From contig QKWP01001278.1 in assembly GCA_003550325.1 (NCBI GenBank), positions 24,224 through 88,223 on the forward strand: a DNA stretch of 64,000 nt. Direction: 5' to 3'. Below are positions 36,427 to 48,065 of this stretch, one piece after another. Made by a program: the position numbers and the translations under genes. The stretch's first letter is position 1; each line of letters begins with the position of its first letter. The notes beneath the pieces are model-generated. The model was given only the letters and a program-made list of their open reading frames with translations, was not told the origin of the DNA and ran no database searches. This stretch comes from Gigaspora rosea. Its lineage: Eukaryota; Glomeromycota; Glomeromycetes; Diversisporales; Gigasporaceae.

Positions 36427-37195
36427 TTTATAGAGTTTTTGGCTTTGTATATAATGTGTCGACACTATAAATTATAAAATATCACTATAAAACGCTCCTT
36501 CAAAAATCAAACTCTTTAATGATAGTGTGTATAACGACCTGGACGCGTCGATATCGACCCGAATGGGTTAAATATCGACCCGGACGAGTCAATGGTCGAG
36601 AAAAGTTTTTAAATAAATTGATAAGTTTGATCGTCATAGTTTGATTTATAGGCATTCATTATTAATCTTTTTAGGCTTCCATTTTGTGATTTTGTGACGT
36701 TAAAGCTGTACATCTAATTAAACCTGGAGAAGCAAGAATCTTTACGAGTCATATAAACGTAGATTTAAATTACAAAATGCAACATACTCGCTATTGTTAC
36801 ACGGAAAAGCTCTGATAATTGATTATTTTAGCATAAATCAATTCCTAAACACCTTTATAATAAAGCTACGTTGAACCTTTTTTAACATTAATATTTAAAT
36901 TTCATGCTAACTCCTTATTGTAAACTATTCTAAGAAAGGCATTTTCATTGTGGCTAAAAAAATTTAATACTAGGATACAAAATTTTTAACGTAAATTTGT
37001 TATAAAGATGTTTAAGGCCAAAATAATAATTGAAAAAAAGTAAAACTATTCGCTCTAGACATCTAAAAACTTACAAGTCATTCTTACTATTAAATTATAT
37101 AAAAAGTGATAAATAACCCAGTCACTATCTTAATCACTATTCTGATCATTAAATTCAAAGAAATCCTAATAATTAATTTTATATGGTACTAAATA
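36427..37195. other. Intergenic
   Basis: No gene. A small cluster of GACCCGGACG/CGACCCGAATGGGT words at 36538-36600 recalls the ACCCGGGT cluster at 11.6-12.3 kb, but no ends were found. Confidence 0.3.
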
Positions 37196-37290
37196 TGAGT
37201 GACGCCAAGGGAAAATAGGATATTGGTTTATCATTTATTATTTAATAATCAATGATAAATCAATGTCCCATTTTCCCTTGGCGTCACTCA
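37196..37290. mobile_element. Stowaway-like foldback MITE, 95 bp
   Basis: TGAGTGACGCCAAGGGAAAA and its exact complement at the other end, arms about 45 bp with few mismatches, TA on both sides (37194-37195, 37291-37292). Confidence 0.85.
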
Positions 37291-37510
37291 TATATAGATT
37301 AGTTGACTGAACATCTGACTGAACTCCCCAATGCAGCGTGTACCACAATAGCTAGTATGTTTCATAACAAATTTTTTACAGTATTTTCTGATAAAATTTA
37401 TGACTATATTCCTAACTTAACCAATTATATGCTATCTGTCTCTGCAATCAGGGTTGTCATCATTAATACTGGATTAGAGTGGATTGGATTTTCACTTAAG
37501 TCTAGTACAA

Positions 37511-38447
37511 ATGTTATGCGTCGATAATCGATTCCGTCATTCTGGGACACTGATTTTTACTGATCCGTCAATAACCCGAGTTATTGATGGAATTTTATGT
37601 TTAATAATGCATCAATAAAGTGTAGTAAAAATAAATAAATTAATAATTGAAGTTCGTTAAATAATTTTCATATAATTACTTTCATAAATCTTTTTTTTTC
37701 TTTATTGATATTATGGAGCCGCAAACATATAATTTTCTGTCTCGTGAATCCTTCAATAGAATATCAGAAAAGCATGACAACCAAAGAAAAATTAATCGAA
37801 GCTTAATGGGTATTAATCGTTATAATGAATGTTTAAATATATTAAAAAATTCAAGCCTTTAACACGATTAAAAGCTAAACACTGGATTACTAATACTTTT
37901 AAGATACTTCGTATCGGTATGACAGAAGAGCTTCATTTACTTAAATGAGATAAAATAATTTGAGAACACAAGTTTGCCTAATAGTGAATTTTTTATTAAG
38001 TGATCTGTGTTGCGCAACAGGCGACAGAACGAAGGCAAACAAAAAAAAACTTGGAAAAAAAAATTATTATTTTCGTTATCGATATTAAATTTAATGTTTT
38101 GTTTAATAATATTAATAGATTTTTTTTTTTTTAGTGATCCAAATCTTAAATCTTCCATACAAAAAATTAAACCTCAAAAAAATTTATAATGGTCACTGCC
38201 AAAAAACCAGTTATGAAACAAAAACATGCACTTGCTGAAAAAAATAATTCAAAATGTTCAAGGAAGTGTGACTGTGTTTTGCGTGGCCAATGCAAGAATA
38301 AATAACAATACGAATGATATATATATATTTATATTGTTAAACTTCATACCGATACCAATTTCAAAGTATAACATACATTATTCTTGGATTCACAAATATT
38401 TCATGTCAATTCTTGAATGACAGGAATCAATAAACGACGCATAACAT
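37511..38447 (+). mobile_element. TIR element, first of a head-to-tail pair
   Basis: ATGTTATGCGTCGATAATCG at the left faces ATGTTATGCGTCGTTTATTG on the other strand at the right; both continue GATTCC-GTCATTC. It carries small frames: MEPQTYNFLSRESFNRIS... (37713 on) and, after a T-rich stretch ending TTTTTAG, a basic Cys-rich peptide (SKCSRKCDCVLRGQCKN, about 38190-38305). Neither matches a transposase I know. The next copy follows after 21 bp. Confidence 0.7.
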
Positions 38448-38468
38448 GTATACCATGTATACATGTAT

Positions 38469-39378
38469 ATGTTATGCGTCATTTATTGATTCCTGTCATT
38501 CAGGGATTGATGTATGTTATTTACTGATTTATAACCCAAGTCATTGCTGGAATTTTATGTTTAATAATGCATCAATAAATTGTTAATTGAAGTTCGTTAA
38601 ATAATATTCATATAATTACTTTCATGAATCTTTTTTTTTTTTCTTTATTGATATTATGGAGCCGCAAACATATTGTTTTCTTCTCGTGAATCCTTCAATA
38701 GAATATATGACAACAAAAGAAAAATTAATCGAAGCTTAATGGGTATTAATCGCTATAATGAATGTTTAAATTAAAAAATTCAAGCCGTTAGCACAATTAA
38801 AAGCTAAAACACTGGATTACTAATACTTTTAAGATACTTCGTATCAGTATGACAGAAGAGCTTCATTTACTTAAATGAGATGAAAATAATTTGAGAACAC
38901 AAGTTTGTCTAATAGAGAAATTTTATTAAGTGATCTGTGCCTCGCATCAGGTGCCAGAACATGAAGGCAAACAAAAAAAACTTTGAAAAAAATATAATTT
39001 TTGTTGTTATCGATATTAAATTTAATTTTTGTTTAATAACGTTAATAGATTTTTTTTTTTAGTAATCCAAATCTTAAATCTTCCATACAAAAAATTAAAC
39101 CCAAAAAAAATTTATAATGGTCACTGCCAAAAAACCAGTTGTGAAAACAAAAACATGCACTTGCCGAAAAAAATAATTCAAAATGTTCGAGGAGGTGTGG
39201 CTGTATTTTGCGTGGCCAATACAAGAATAAATAACAATACGAATGATGTTTTATTTTAAATATGATATATATATATATCTTTATATTGATAAACCAATTT
39301 CAAAGTATAATATACATTATTCTTGGATTCACAAACATTTCATGTCAATCCTAGGAATCAATAAACGACGCATAACAT
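38469..39378 (+). mobile_element. TIR element, second of a head-to-tail pair
   Basis: Same ends and content as 37511-38447, in the same orientation. The Cys-rich frame is shifted by one base relative to the first copy and is broken. The 21-bp spacer between the copies is itself palindromic (ATGTATACCATGTATACAT). Confidence 0.7.
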
Positions 39379-39384
39379 ATAAAT

Positions 39385-39469
39385 GCAAAATAATGTGCAA
39401 GGGTGTAATTTCAAATTTTTGTCCAAATTAATCTTAATTCAAAACAATGCCCCTATGCATTATTTTTGC
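39385..39469. repeat. Small palindromic repeat, second copy
   Basis: GCAAAATAATG...CAAGGGTGTAATTTC faces CAATGCCCC...CATTATTTTTGC; family of 33851-33940. Confidence 0.5.
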
Positions 39470-39551
39470 TTATATGGTAATAATAACATGAACAATACAC
39501 TACAAAACAAGCGGACTGTTTATATGAGCCAGGGATGTTGATCATATATAA

Positions 39552-39590
39552 TAAGGTAGCTGCGCAATGCTGTCACACAAACCAGAAACG
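39552..39590 (-). repeat. Dispersed hairpin motif, copy 3
   Basis: AAGGTAGCTGCGCAATGCTG, then TCACACAAACCAGAAACG; same orientation as 16678-16719. Confidence 0.5.
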
Positions 39591-40500
39591 TAAATTTGAG
39601 TAAGCTTGATTAGATGATTCAAGCACTTTTAAGATTTTACATGGTATGAAGAAATTATAGTCAAAGTTCTGAATCAGTTTTGTTTTACTTATGCTGAAAA
39701 AATTTTAATTTGCTTTATCATAAAAAAGTCAAAATTGGTTAAAATCTTAACAAGAAATGAATTGGCAAATGCAGTGAGCTATATAATTTTTGTGTATCAA
39801 ATTATTAGGATTTAGTATATGCTAGCATTTGATCCATGCCTTCGGATGTAGAAAATTTTTAATATTATGCACTTGGTATTTGTTTACATGTGAAAGTGAA
39901 TTCTTATACACTAAATACATAATACAATAGCTAAAGTTTAGTATAGAAATTATTTTTTATAAAAATTTCTGTAACAGAACTTACTTGCTATTCTTGTTAT
40001 CACAGTTAATTATATATATATACTCTCTTGATACACAATCGTTAAAGGAAACAGATTAAATTTCATACATGTTCTGGTAATTTATTGAATAATAAATCAT
40101 TAAAGTTAATAATATAACCTTTGAAACACAAACTTTAAAATGAACAGAATTATTGCAGGTTTCAAAATAGTAAAAATTGGGCAAAAAAGTTTTTTTTGGT
40201 GTATGCTATATACTTATATACTGGCAGCACTTGTAACATTGGATGTGTAAATGTTTTTTAGTAAACAATAAGCATGTAAGTATCAAACTCAAATCAATAT
40301 GCTAAGGTAATCTGGTATACGTATATACATAGATATGGATATACACCAAAAAGAATTTTTCCCCTGATTTCTACTATTTCGAAAACTTCACACTCACACT
40401 AATAATTAATGATTAATTAAATAATTATGGTTAATAATACATCTCTTAAACATAATCATTAAAAAGACTTCATACTCATACTAGTAATTTAAATTATAGT

Positions 40501-40672
40501 TAAGGAGCATGCCATTTATTACCTGATTTTTTACTATGGATACATGGTCAGAGGTAATGATCATGTCTATATATTATATTAATCTATTAGAATTAGATAA
40601 AGTGATCACACTATACATGGATAGTGGTAGTTACTAAATAAAAAATATCACATGATAAATGGCACGCCCCTA
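40501..40672. mobile_element. hAT-like MITE, 172 bp
   Basis: TAAGGAGCATGCCATTTATT faces TAGGGGCGTGCCATTTATCA on the other strand. Flanks ATTATAGT and ATTATAAT match at 7 of 8 positions. Confidence 0.8.
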
Positions 40673-40957
40673 ATTATAATTTCTTTTAAAACACAATCAT
40701 TAAAGTGAACAGAATTAAACTTCATATTTATGTTAGTGATCTATTGAATGATTAAATGATTACAGTTAATTGTTAAAGTAAACAAAATTAAACTTCATAC
40801 TTGTCTTGAAACACTATGGTTAAATGAACAGAAACTTCATACTCACCCTGGTAATTTATTTAACAAGTACAGTTAATTATACATTTCTTGAAAAAAATTA
40901 TTGTTAAAGTGAACAGGATTTCATACTCACACTGATAATTTATTGAACAATTAAATG

Positions 40958-41929
40958 TAGGGTTCCGAAGTTCAGTTCAGTTCAATAGAGGTTCAGGTTC
41001 AGGTTCAATGAACCTGAACCTGAACCTGAACCTGCTCTAAAAGTTCAATACTGAACTGAACCTGAACTTAAAATTATTGAACATAAACCTGAACCTGAAC
41101 TTAAAAAAAGTTCAGTTCAGGTTCAGTTCAAGGTTCATGAACATGTTCAGGCACATGTTTACCTAAATCACAAATTAGTAAAATTTAGAAAATCATAGAA
41201 ATTTGTATAAGTTTATTAATAAAATTATACAAATTTCAATTGATCATAACTTTTGCACTAAGTAAACTTGTTTAGCACCAAAAATACATCAAATCAGCAT
41301 ATATTATTTTACTTTTCTTAAAATTTGAAGAAAAGATGCTTAATTTTGGAAATTTTCATCAAAAATTCAAAATTAAGCATCCTTGACGCAAATTTTAAGG
41401 AAAATAAAATAAAATATACCGATATCATGTATTTTTTGGTGCTAAACAAGTTTATTTAGATCAAGAAGTTATGATCAATTAGTAAAATTTAGAGAATCAT
41501 AGAAATTTGTATAATTTTATTAATAAAATTATACAAAATGCTATGATTCTCTAAATTTTACTAACTGATTTATACTTCTCACTCTAAGTAAACTTGTTCA
41601 GTATCAAAAAATACATATATTTTTATTTAGACTCAAACTAGTTTGCAAAATTTGGACCAGCCTGACCAAACTTATGATTGAGTTTGAGTTTAGTATAAAG
41701 TTTTAATAATTAAATTTAGAGTTTGAACCTGCTCTGGACCAGACCAAACCCGGACCCAAACCTAGAATCACTAGTTCATATGAACACCAGACTGAACCTG
41801 AACATGTTCATGAACTTATGAACTGAACCTGAACTGAACCTGAACCAGCTCTAAAAGTTCAATACTGAACCTGAACCTGAACCTGAACTTGACCTAAGTT
41901 CAGTTCAGTTCAGGTTCATAGGAACACTA
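40958..41929. mobile_element. hAT-like element with GGTTCA/TGAACC word arrays
   Basis: Ends TAGGGTTCC and GGAACACTA; perfect 8-bp flank ATTAAATG (40950-40957, 41930-41937). Both margins are dense arrays of GGTTCAGG/CCTGAACC words (more than twenty in both orientations). The middle holds a nested foldback (41258-41462) and no transposase. 972 bp. Confidence 0.9.
41258..41462. repeat. Foldback nested in the GGTTCA element
   Basis: AAGTAAACTTGTTTAGCACC...TGCTTAATTTTG faces its complement (AATAAACTTGTTTAGCACC) with arms of about 100 bp. AAGTAAACTTGT recurs near 41590 and 63670. Confidence 0.65.
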
Positions 41930-42027
41930 ATTAAATGATTACAGTTAATTCTAAATTTTTTTGCAATGCAATTCCAAAATTATTGCATTTTGTATAATTC
42001 TGTAACCCTTATGATAAATTTTTTTAT

Positions 42028-42800
42028 TATTAAATAATTGTAATTGTGATTACAATTGCTCTATAAGAAAAGTGGTAAGGGTTGTGGTATGGTTGGTGTT
42101 AGAATGCTTGAAATGGCATGGATCTTGTGGCACATACAGGAATGTTTTACAGAATAGCACAGTAAAAATGGCACAAACATTGCGACAAAGGGTGGCACGT
42201 AATATCATGTCATATAAAATCGACGTTCAGATAACACATATGTGTACATTACACACATGTTGATTCATGACTCATGTTGGCTCATTTCGTAGAGAGCGAA
42301 AGATTAGTAAAGAATTTTTTTAAAAAAGGAGTATTATTTTAATAAAGCTTTTCTGTGTGTCTTAACAAATAAATTCTTTACAAAATTTTGCTTCATATGC
42401 AGTTAGCTTGTTCATATTATATTAATTACTTATGTAAATTTATGTTTTAATAGTAAATCTACCTTGTTATCATGGTGGCATGTGAATATCTGTACCAAAT
42501 CCAATACTGATTCGACTAGTAAACTGCTACAAAACCTGAGCCATTTATGGTCCAATTGGCACAGGCACACAGTCCTGCATGGTCCACTGAATCAGAGCCA
42601 AGTCAGGCCATACCTGTACAAATTTGGACATTGACCTGTGCTAAAATGACCCATGCAAATCCGATTCCATCCCATGCCTATATGGTACATTTTTATTATA
42701 GGGTTGCTAAAGCTGGCTAATTTATTCTAACCATGAGCTTGATACTCATGATAAATTGGCTAGCTTTGGTAATTGCAATCACAATCACAATTATTTAAAA
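42028..42800. mobile_element. Inverted-repeat element inside the minisatellite
   Basis: TAAATAATTGTAATTGTGAT at the left faces TAAATAATTGTGATTGTGAT on the other strand at the right. A second hairpin (GCTAAAGCTGGCTAATTTAT against its complement) sits near 42712-42770. No coding potential; class unknown. Confidence 0.5.
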
Positions 42801-43542
42801 ATAAAAAAATTAAGCATATACAAATCATAATAAACTACATACTCGCTATAGTGAATTATTGAATAGTTAAATAATTATGGTTAATCATAATTTCCATTAA
42901 ACACAATTGTTAAAGTGAACAGAATTAAATTTCATACTCATGCTAGAATTAAATGATTACATTAATTATACACACATTTTTTTGAATATCAATCATTAAA
43001 GTGAACAGAATTAAAGCTCATACATATAATTCTCCTAAATGCAGTCATTAAAATAAACAGAATTAAACTAAATACTCACACTAGTTATTTCATAGATCAA
43101 TTACAAAATGATAATGTAATCATTTAAAGATCAAATATTTCAATTTTTTCCCACAATTTGGTCACATTTTTGGATCCTGCCAATCAAGAATGTTAAAGTA
43201 TAGAAAACCATAATTTAAATTATAAGCTTATATAATAAATAATAAAATATAATAGATAATATTGATAGATAAAATTGGTAAGCTTAAACATGCATCTATT
43301 ATTAATATTTATTATCCACAAAAGCGTTAATTAAAAATGGACGAATTCTGAATCAGGTGGTATGGATGATGGTAAAAAATCACATGATCATTACTGATTA
43401 TGAAATCATGCATTAGTATTTCTAATTCATCTGTAAACTGCTATATAGCAGTATAGATAACTTTATTGCTATATGATAAAAAAATATATTATGAAAAACA
43501 TATGAGAAAAGGTTCGCTATTCAAGCAAGCACTAGCATTATA

Positions 43543-43935
43543 TGGGGTGTCTTCAATTAAAAGGGCCCATTTTTACATTTTTTTGAAAAATGAGTTTTCG
43601 TTAAATTCATATAAATTTTGACATGATTGACTTTTTTTAATTATAAATGAAAGTCGAATTACATAATAAAAAATCAAGATAATGTAAAAAGAAAAATTAC
43701 ATGAGGCTGCGTAGAGCCAACACGTCACGAGTTTACCCGATAGTCACCTGCCGTCTTTAACCAATNGCCAACACGTCACGAGTTTACCCGATAGTCACCT
43801 GCCGTCTTTAACCAATCAATATCGTGAAATTTGATTGATCCCGGATCAGTCCGAAAATCAAAACAAATAATTAAACTCAAATATCTCAAAATAAAATATA
43901 TGTAAAAATGGGCCCTTTTAATTGAAGACACTCCA
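43543..43935. mobile_element. TA-flanked MITE with ~38-bp TIRs
   Basis: TGGGGTGTCTTCAATTAAAA then GGGCCCATTTTTACAT, facing TGGAGTGTCTTCAATTAAAA on the other strand. TA on each side (43541-43542, 43936-43937). Its apparent length includes a 51-bp assembly duplication, so the true element is about 342 bp. Confidence 0.8.
43716..43816. repeat. 50-bp exact duplication around a single N: assembly join
   Basis: 43716-43765 and 43767-43816 are identical and separated by one N (43766), as at 25023. Probably an unmerged overlap. Confidence 0.9.
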
Positions 43936-43971
43936 TATATTCAAACTTCAATGCCTACAACAAAGTCTCTA

Positions 43972-44480
43972 GGCTAGGACTAGTTATTTGAACTCATACC
44001 AATCATTCTCCTAACTTTTCAAATACATAAACAACTCACCTCTTGGTCCCCAAATTCCCTAAACTCCAAGGTCCTAAAAAAGTCCGCCTACTACATAAAA
44101 ACTCCAAACATAAGAAAGATAGCTAACATATCCATATAGTTAAAAAAAGAATTGGAGCGTTCTTGCATTGCTACTGCAACCACGGAGCCTAACTATCCAC
44201 TAATAAGTTCCTTGCATTACCACTGCAGCTGCGGAGCCTAACTATCCACTCGTAAGTGTCTACCCACTATAGTCATGGATCCTTAACCATTCAATATATC
44301 TCCCAACCAAACTAACACTACTAATACTTGCAGGACTACTTAAAATGGAGGTAGAGAGATAGAGCCAGTCTTTACCAAGGCGTGCGATAGGGAAGCAAAA
44401 GATAATTCATTTCTTAACGTCCGCATGCCCATAGCTACTTCGATATATCCTATTTACTGATTTTCATAGAAACCTGCTAA
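43972..44480. repeat. Left arm of a large inverted repeat
   Basis: Pairs with 45542-46055 on the other strand: CATATAGTTAAAAA, CGGAGCCTAACTATCCACTA, CCTTGCATTACCACTGCAG, CCATTCAATATATC, AAAGATAA and GATTTTCATAGAAACC all recur in order. Identity is moderate. Confidence 0.75.
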
Positions 44481-45541
44481 ATTAACGCCTTTAAACGACG
44501 CTCTTAAATCCGTGACATGTTGCTTTTGCCAAATTTGTTAACATTTGCCTTTTGCATGTTTGTTTATTTGCATACATTTTATTTTAAACAAAAAAATAGC
44601 CAAAAAAGTTAATCTAATGTATCACAAAATTCAAAGTGTTTTATATAGTCTCTTGCTCTTGCTCTTGCCCTTGCCCTTGCTCTTGCTCTTGCTCTTGCTC
44701 TTTGTCTCCATCAAGCGAAAAAAAAAGTTTAAAGCATAATTAAAAATGCTAAATGTGTTAGTAAAAAGTAAGAAATTTTTTGTCCCTATGCAAACTTAAA
44801 TTATAGTTTTCTAGATTTTTCCTTTTTTTTGAAATTTTCGCTTGGATTTTTTGCCGCCTAGATTAATTAATAATCTACTTTGCGCCCAAGAAGCGAAATA
44901 TATTACGTTGTTGTCTCGTGATTCATATCGATGATCACTGCTTTAATTAATTAATAATACCTTTTTTTATATTGATCTCACCTTTACTATTACACTACAT
45001 ATTAGGCTTTATTATGCATATTTATGCATGGCTGTTACGTACATCTTAAAACATAAAATATTATGTAATGATAAATAATTAAAATTTTTTCTACAATTAT
45101 AAAAGAGTAATACCTTAATTATTCTGCTTTGTAAGATAAGCAATAAACTATTATCATTTGATTGTATGACTCTGGATGTTATTGATAAAAAAATACCAGG
45201 AATGTAGCACAAGTATGAAGTGTATGATTTACAGGTAACTATCTGTGAGTGAAATCTTGAATCTTATTGGATGGTGTATTCAAAAAATTGATTACATTAA
45301 CATTATGCGTATAACACGTTTGTTTAATGCCATATGAAATGTTTTTTTGTATAATTCATTTTGATAAACTTGTAGCTGTGCTCATCTTTTAAATTCTGCC
45401 ATGAGCATCTATACCTGTTATGCCTTGCTATTTATGGTAATCAATTCGAGGATAAAAAAAGATATAGTATGATTTTCAGAATCAGAATAGTCTAGTGATT
45501 TGGTTGGGGGCTTCTTGATGGCATATGATTTTAGCAAATTT
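44481..45541. other. Spacer between the large inverted arms
   Basis: Contains a CTTGCT-type hexamer microsatellite at 44651-44702 and AT-rich DNA; no transposase or other gene found. Confidence 0.5.
44651..44702 (+). repeat. (CTTGCT)n hexamer microsatellite
   Basis: Eight to nine hexamers, two of them CTTGCC. Confidence 0.9.
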
Positions 45542-46055
45542 GGGTTTCTATGAATATCGGTAAATACGATATATTGAAGTAGAGCTAGGGGTATGAATGG
45601 GAGGCTGTGGCATGTGGATGTTAAGGGATGAAGTTTATATGTAAGGTTTTTTGTTCAGAAGGGATGAAGTTATCTTTTGTTTTGCAATCGCTTGCCTTAG
45701 GAAAGGCTCTCTCTATCTCCCTCCCACCTCTATCTTAACGTCAGTCTGGTTGGGTGATATATTGGATGGTTTAGGTTACATGGCTACAGTGGTAGGAAAA
45801 AGTTCTTTGCAGTCAGTTTTGGGCTCCACGGTTGCATGGGCAGTGCAAGGACCCTTATTAGCAGATAGTTAGGCTCTGTGGCGCTATAAGACCTGAAATA
45901 GATACTGCAGGATGATTCCTGATCACTTTTTAACTATATAGACGAATATTAGCTATTGTTCTTATGTTTTGGCTTTCATGTAATTGGCAGGTGTGATTTA
46001 GGCCTTGGGGTTTAGTAAATTTGGTGGTTTATGCGTTTGACAGTTGCGAAATTAG
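45542..46055. repeat. Right arm of a large inverted repeat
   Basis: Complement of the arm at 43972-44480. A 73-codon frame at 45651-45872 is a by-product of this arm and has no domain. Confidence 0.75.
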
Positions 46056-46059
46056 TCCA

Positions 46060-47560
46060 AGTATCGAAGTGAAATTTTTTACAGTAAATCACTATAATAA
46101 TCAGTAAGTTATGTAAAAAAATTTTTTACAGTAAATTGTGATAGAAACCACAACAATTAATTCCAATATGAATTAACTCAAAACCATACTGTGTGTACAA
46201 TAGCTAACAAGTTTTGTGACAAAATTTTTATGGTAATTTATGGGGAATTTAAAACAGTTGATTCCAATATCAACTAATTTAACTACATACCGCAATTGCA
46301 AGTTTTTTTTATTTTGCCTCTCATTTTTGGTAGGATGTATAATTACGAAAAAATATACTGGCATTTCCTCTTCTGCTATCGAGAAACCTATACAGCAGTT
46401 TTACAACTTTAACTTTTTTTTTGCATTTATTCTATTGTGTTTAACAACTAGGCAACTAGACAGTCGTTCTGACAACCCAACCTTTGACCATGTAGTCCTG
46501 GCAGGTCACACTATCCAGTACTCTTGCTTTAATAACTAACAATACTTATCACTTTTATCACTGATCAGGCTACTAATAACCAAAATTACCTTATAATCAT
46601 AGATAATAGATGATTCGAGACAAAAGCTGCCTCGATCCATACGTATCAAGACAGTGATTCATGATAGACCGCAATGTTCAGTAAATTTTTCAACAAAATT
46701 TTTTACAGCAAGCATGATAGTAATTTCACTAATCCAATCTTTAATCGCTAATATTCACCACAACTGTCAGTAAATTTGTGAAAAAATTTTTTACAGGAAA
46801 TTATAGCATTGTAGAATTCGCAACTGTAATTCCAATGCAAAATGTGTTATAGAAATTACGACTATGTTTCCAACACAAACTAACTCAACTTTAACGCATC
46901 TTGTATATCACCATTGTAGTTTGTAATTTTTTGTAATAAAGGTTTGCACTAAAGACTTTAGCTATTTTTATCGCATTATATATATTTCATTAATTTCAAT
47001 ACATACAGTATGCTGCCAACTAATTTAACCACATGCTGAGTCGCTATGATAGCTCATAAGTTTTGTAATAGAATTTTTACAGTAAATCAAATAGAAATTA
47101 TAACAATTCAATACAATCTAACTCATACTGTAAAGTGAATATAAGAATTAAAAAAAATAATAAAGAATCTGATCTTAAAATTCATTTAAGAATGCACGAA
47201 CTTTATTACTTTTGATGAATAAGCTTAAGTAAAATAATTCTTTAGTAAATATGAGAAAAAATTTTAACAACCAAAAAAAAAAAAAACTTAATACTAATTT
47301 TGCTATAGAACTACCTATGCTAAATCCTATTTTAATATTTTGATGTACCAAATTAATTATATTTCATATAGCTCACTGCTGACGCGTTTCTTGTAATACA
47401 AAACCAACTTAACACATATTGAGTCATCGTGATAATTCATAAGATTTATAATCGAATTTTCTACAGTAAATCAAATAGAATTATACAATTTTAATACAGT
47501 AAAATTGTTGCTGGTAATGTGATGAAATTGTAAGAATTAAAAAAATAAAAAATCTTTAAA
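46060..47560. repeat. Degenerate tandem repeat related to 19900-20450
   Basis: Repeats of TTTTTACAGTAAATCA, ATAGAAACCACAACAATT, CCAATATGAATTAACTCA and CATAAGTTTTGTAATAGAAT at irregular spacing. No gene. Confidence 0.55.
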
Positions 47561-48065
47561 TAGAGGATTTAAAATTCATCTAAAAATGTCCGAACGTTGT
47601 TAGTTTTAATGAATAAGCTTTAGTAAAATAATTCTTTTAGCAAATACGAGAAAATTTTTAAAAAACTTACACTAATTCGCTATAGAACTACCTACACTAA
47701 ATTCTATTCTAATATTTTGCTATACAAAAATATTTCGCATAGCTCACTGCATTTGCCCGACGCATTTCTTGTTTCATATGTAAAAAACAATAAAAAAGCC
47801 TCAACCAAAGCACTGGACTAACCATAAATGACAAAAAATCAAGGGTGATCAATAAAGTCAACTGATCTCGCAATAATGATCGCTTCGTCACGAGCTTAAC
47901 TCATCGTGTCAGAATTTGAAAGCTGTGCACAGCCACAAGTCTATCAAAATGAGATCCACAAAAATCGATTTCATATGGCATTAAACAAATTCAAGCAAAT
48001 CAATATTAATATGCTCTTTATCGAATTTTAGCGTTAGATCTGCTCAGTATGTATGACTATCCATA
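47561..48065. other. Intergenic
   Basis: AT-rich. 47530-47720 repeats 47140-47350 (AAAATTCATNTAAAAATG, TTAGTAAAATAATTCTTTAG), an old tandem duplication of roughly 390 bp spacing. Confidence 0.4.

Larger units (their letters stand above)
40010..43110. repeat. Decayed ~95-bp minisatellite, interrupted by insertions
   Basis: Unit: TTATTGAATGATTAAATGAT, TACAGTTAATTATACA, TTCTTGAAACACAATC, ATTAAAGTGAACAGAATTAA, ACTTCATACTCACACTAGTA. Copies lie at about 40030, 40385, 40690-40957, 41930-41960 and 42840-43110, and one fragment at 55272-55375. The array is split by elements at 40501-40672, 40958-41929 and about 42028-42800. Confidence 0.7.

Noticed and set aside
45651-45872. 73-codon ORF as a gene
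   Set aside because: It lies in one arm of the large inverted repeat and the other arm does not keep the frame.
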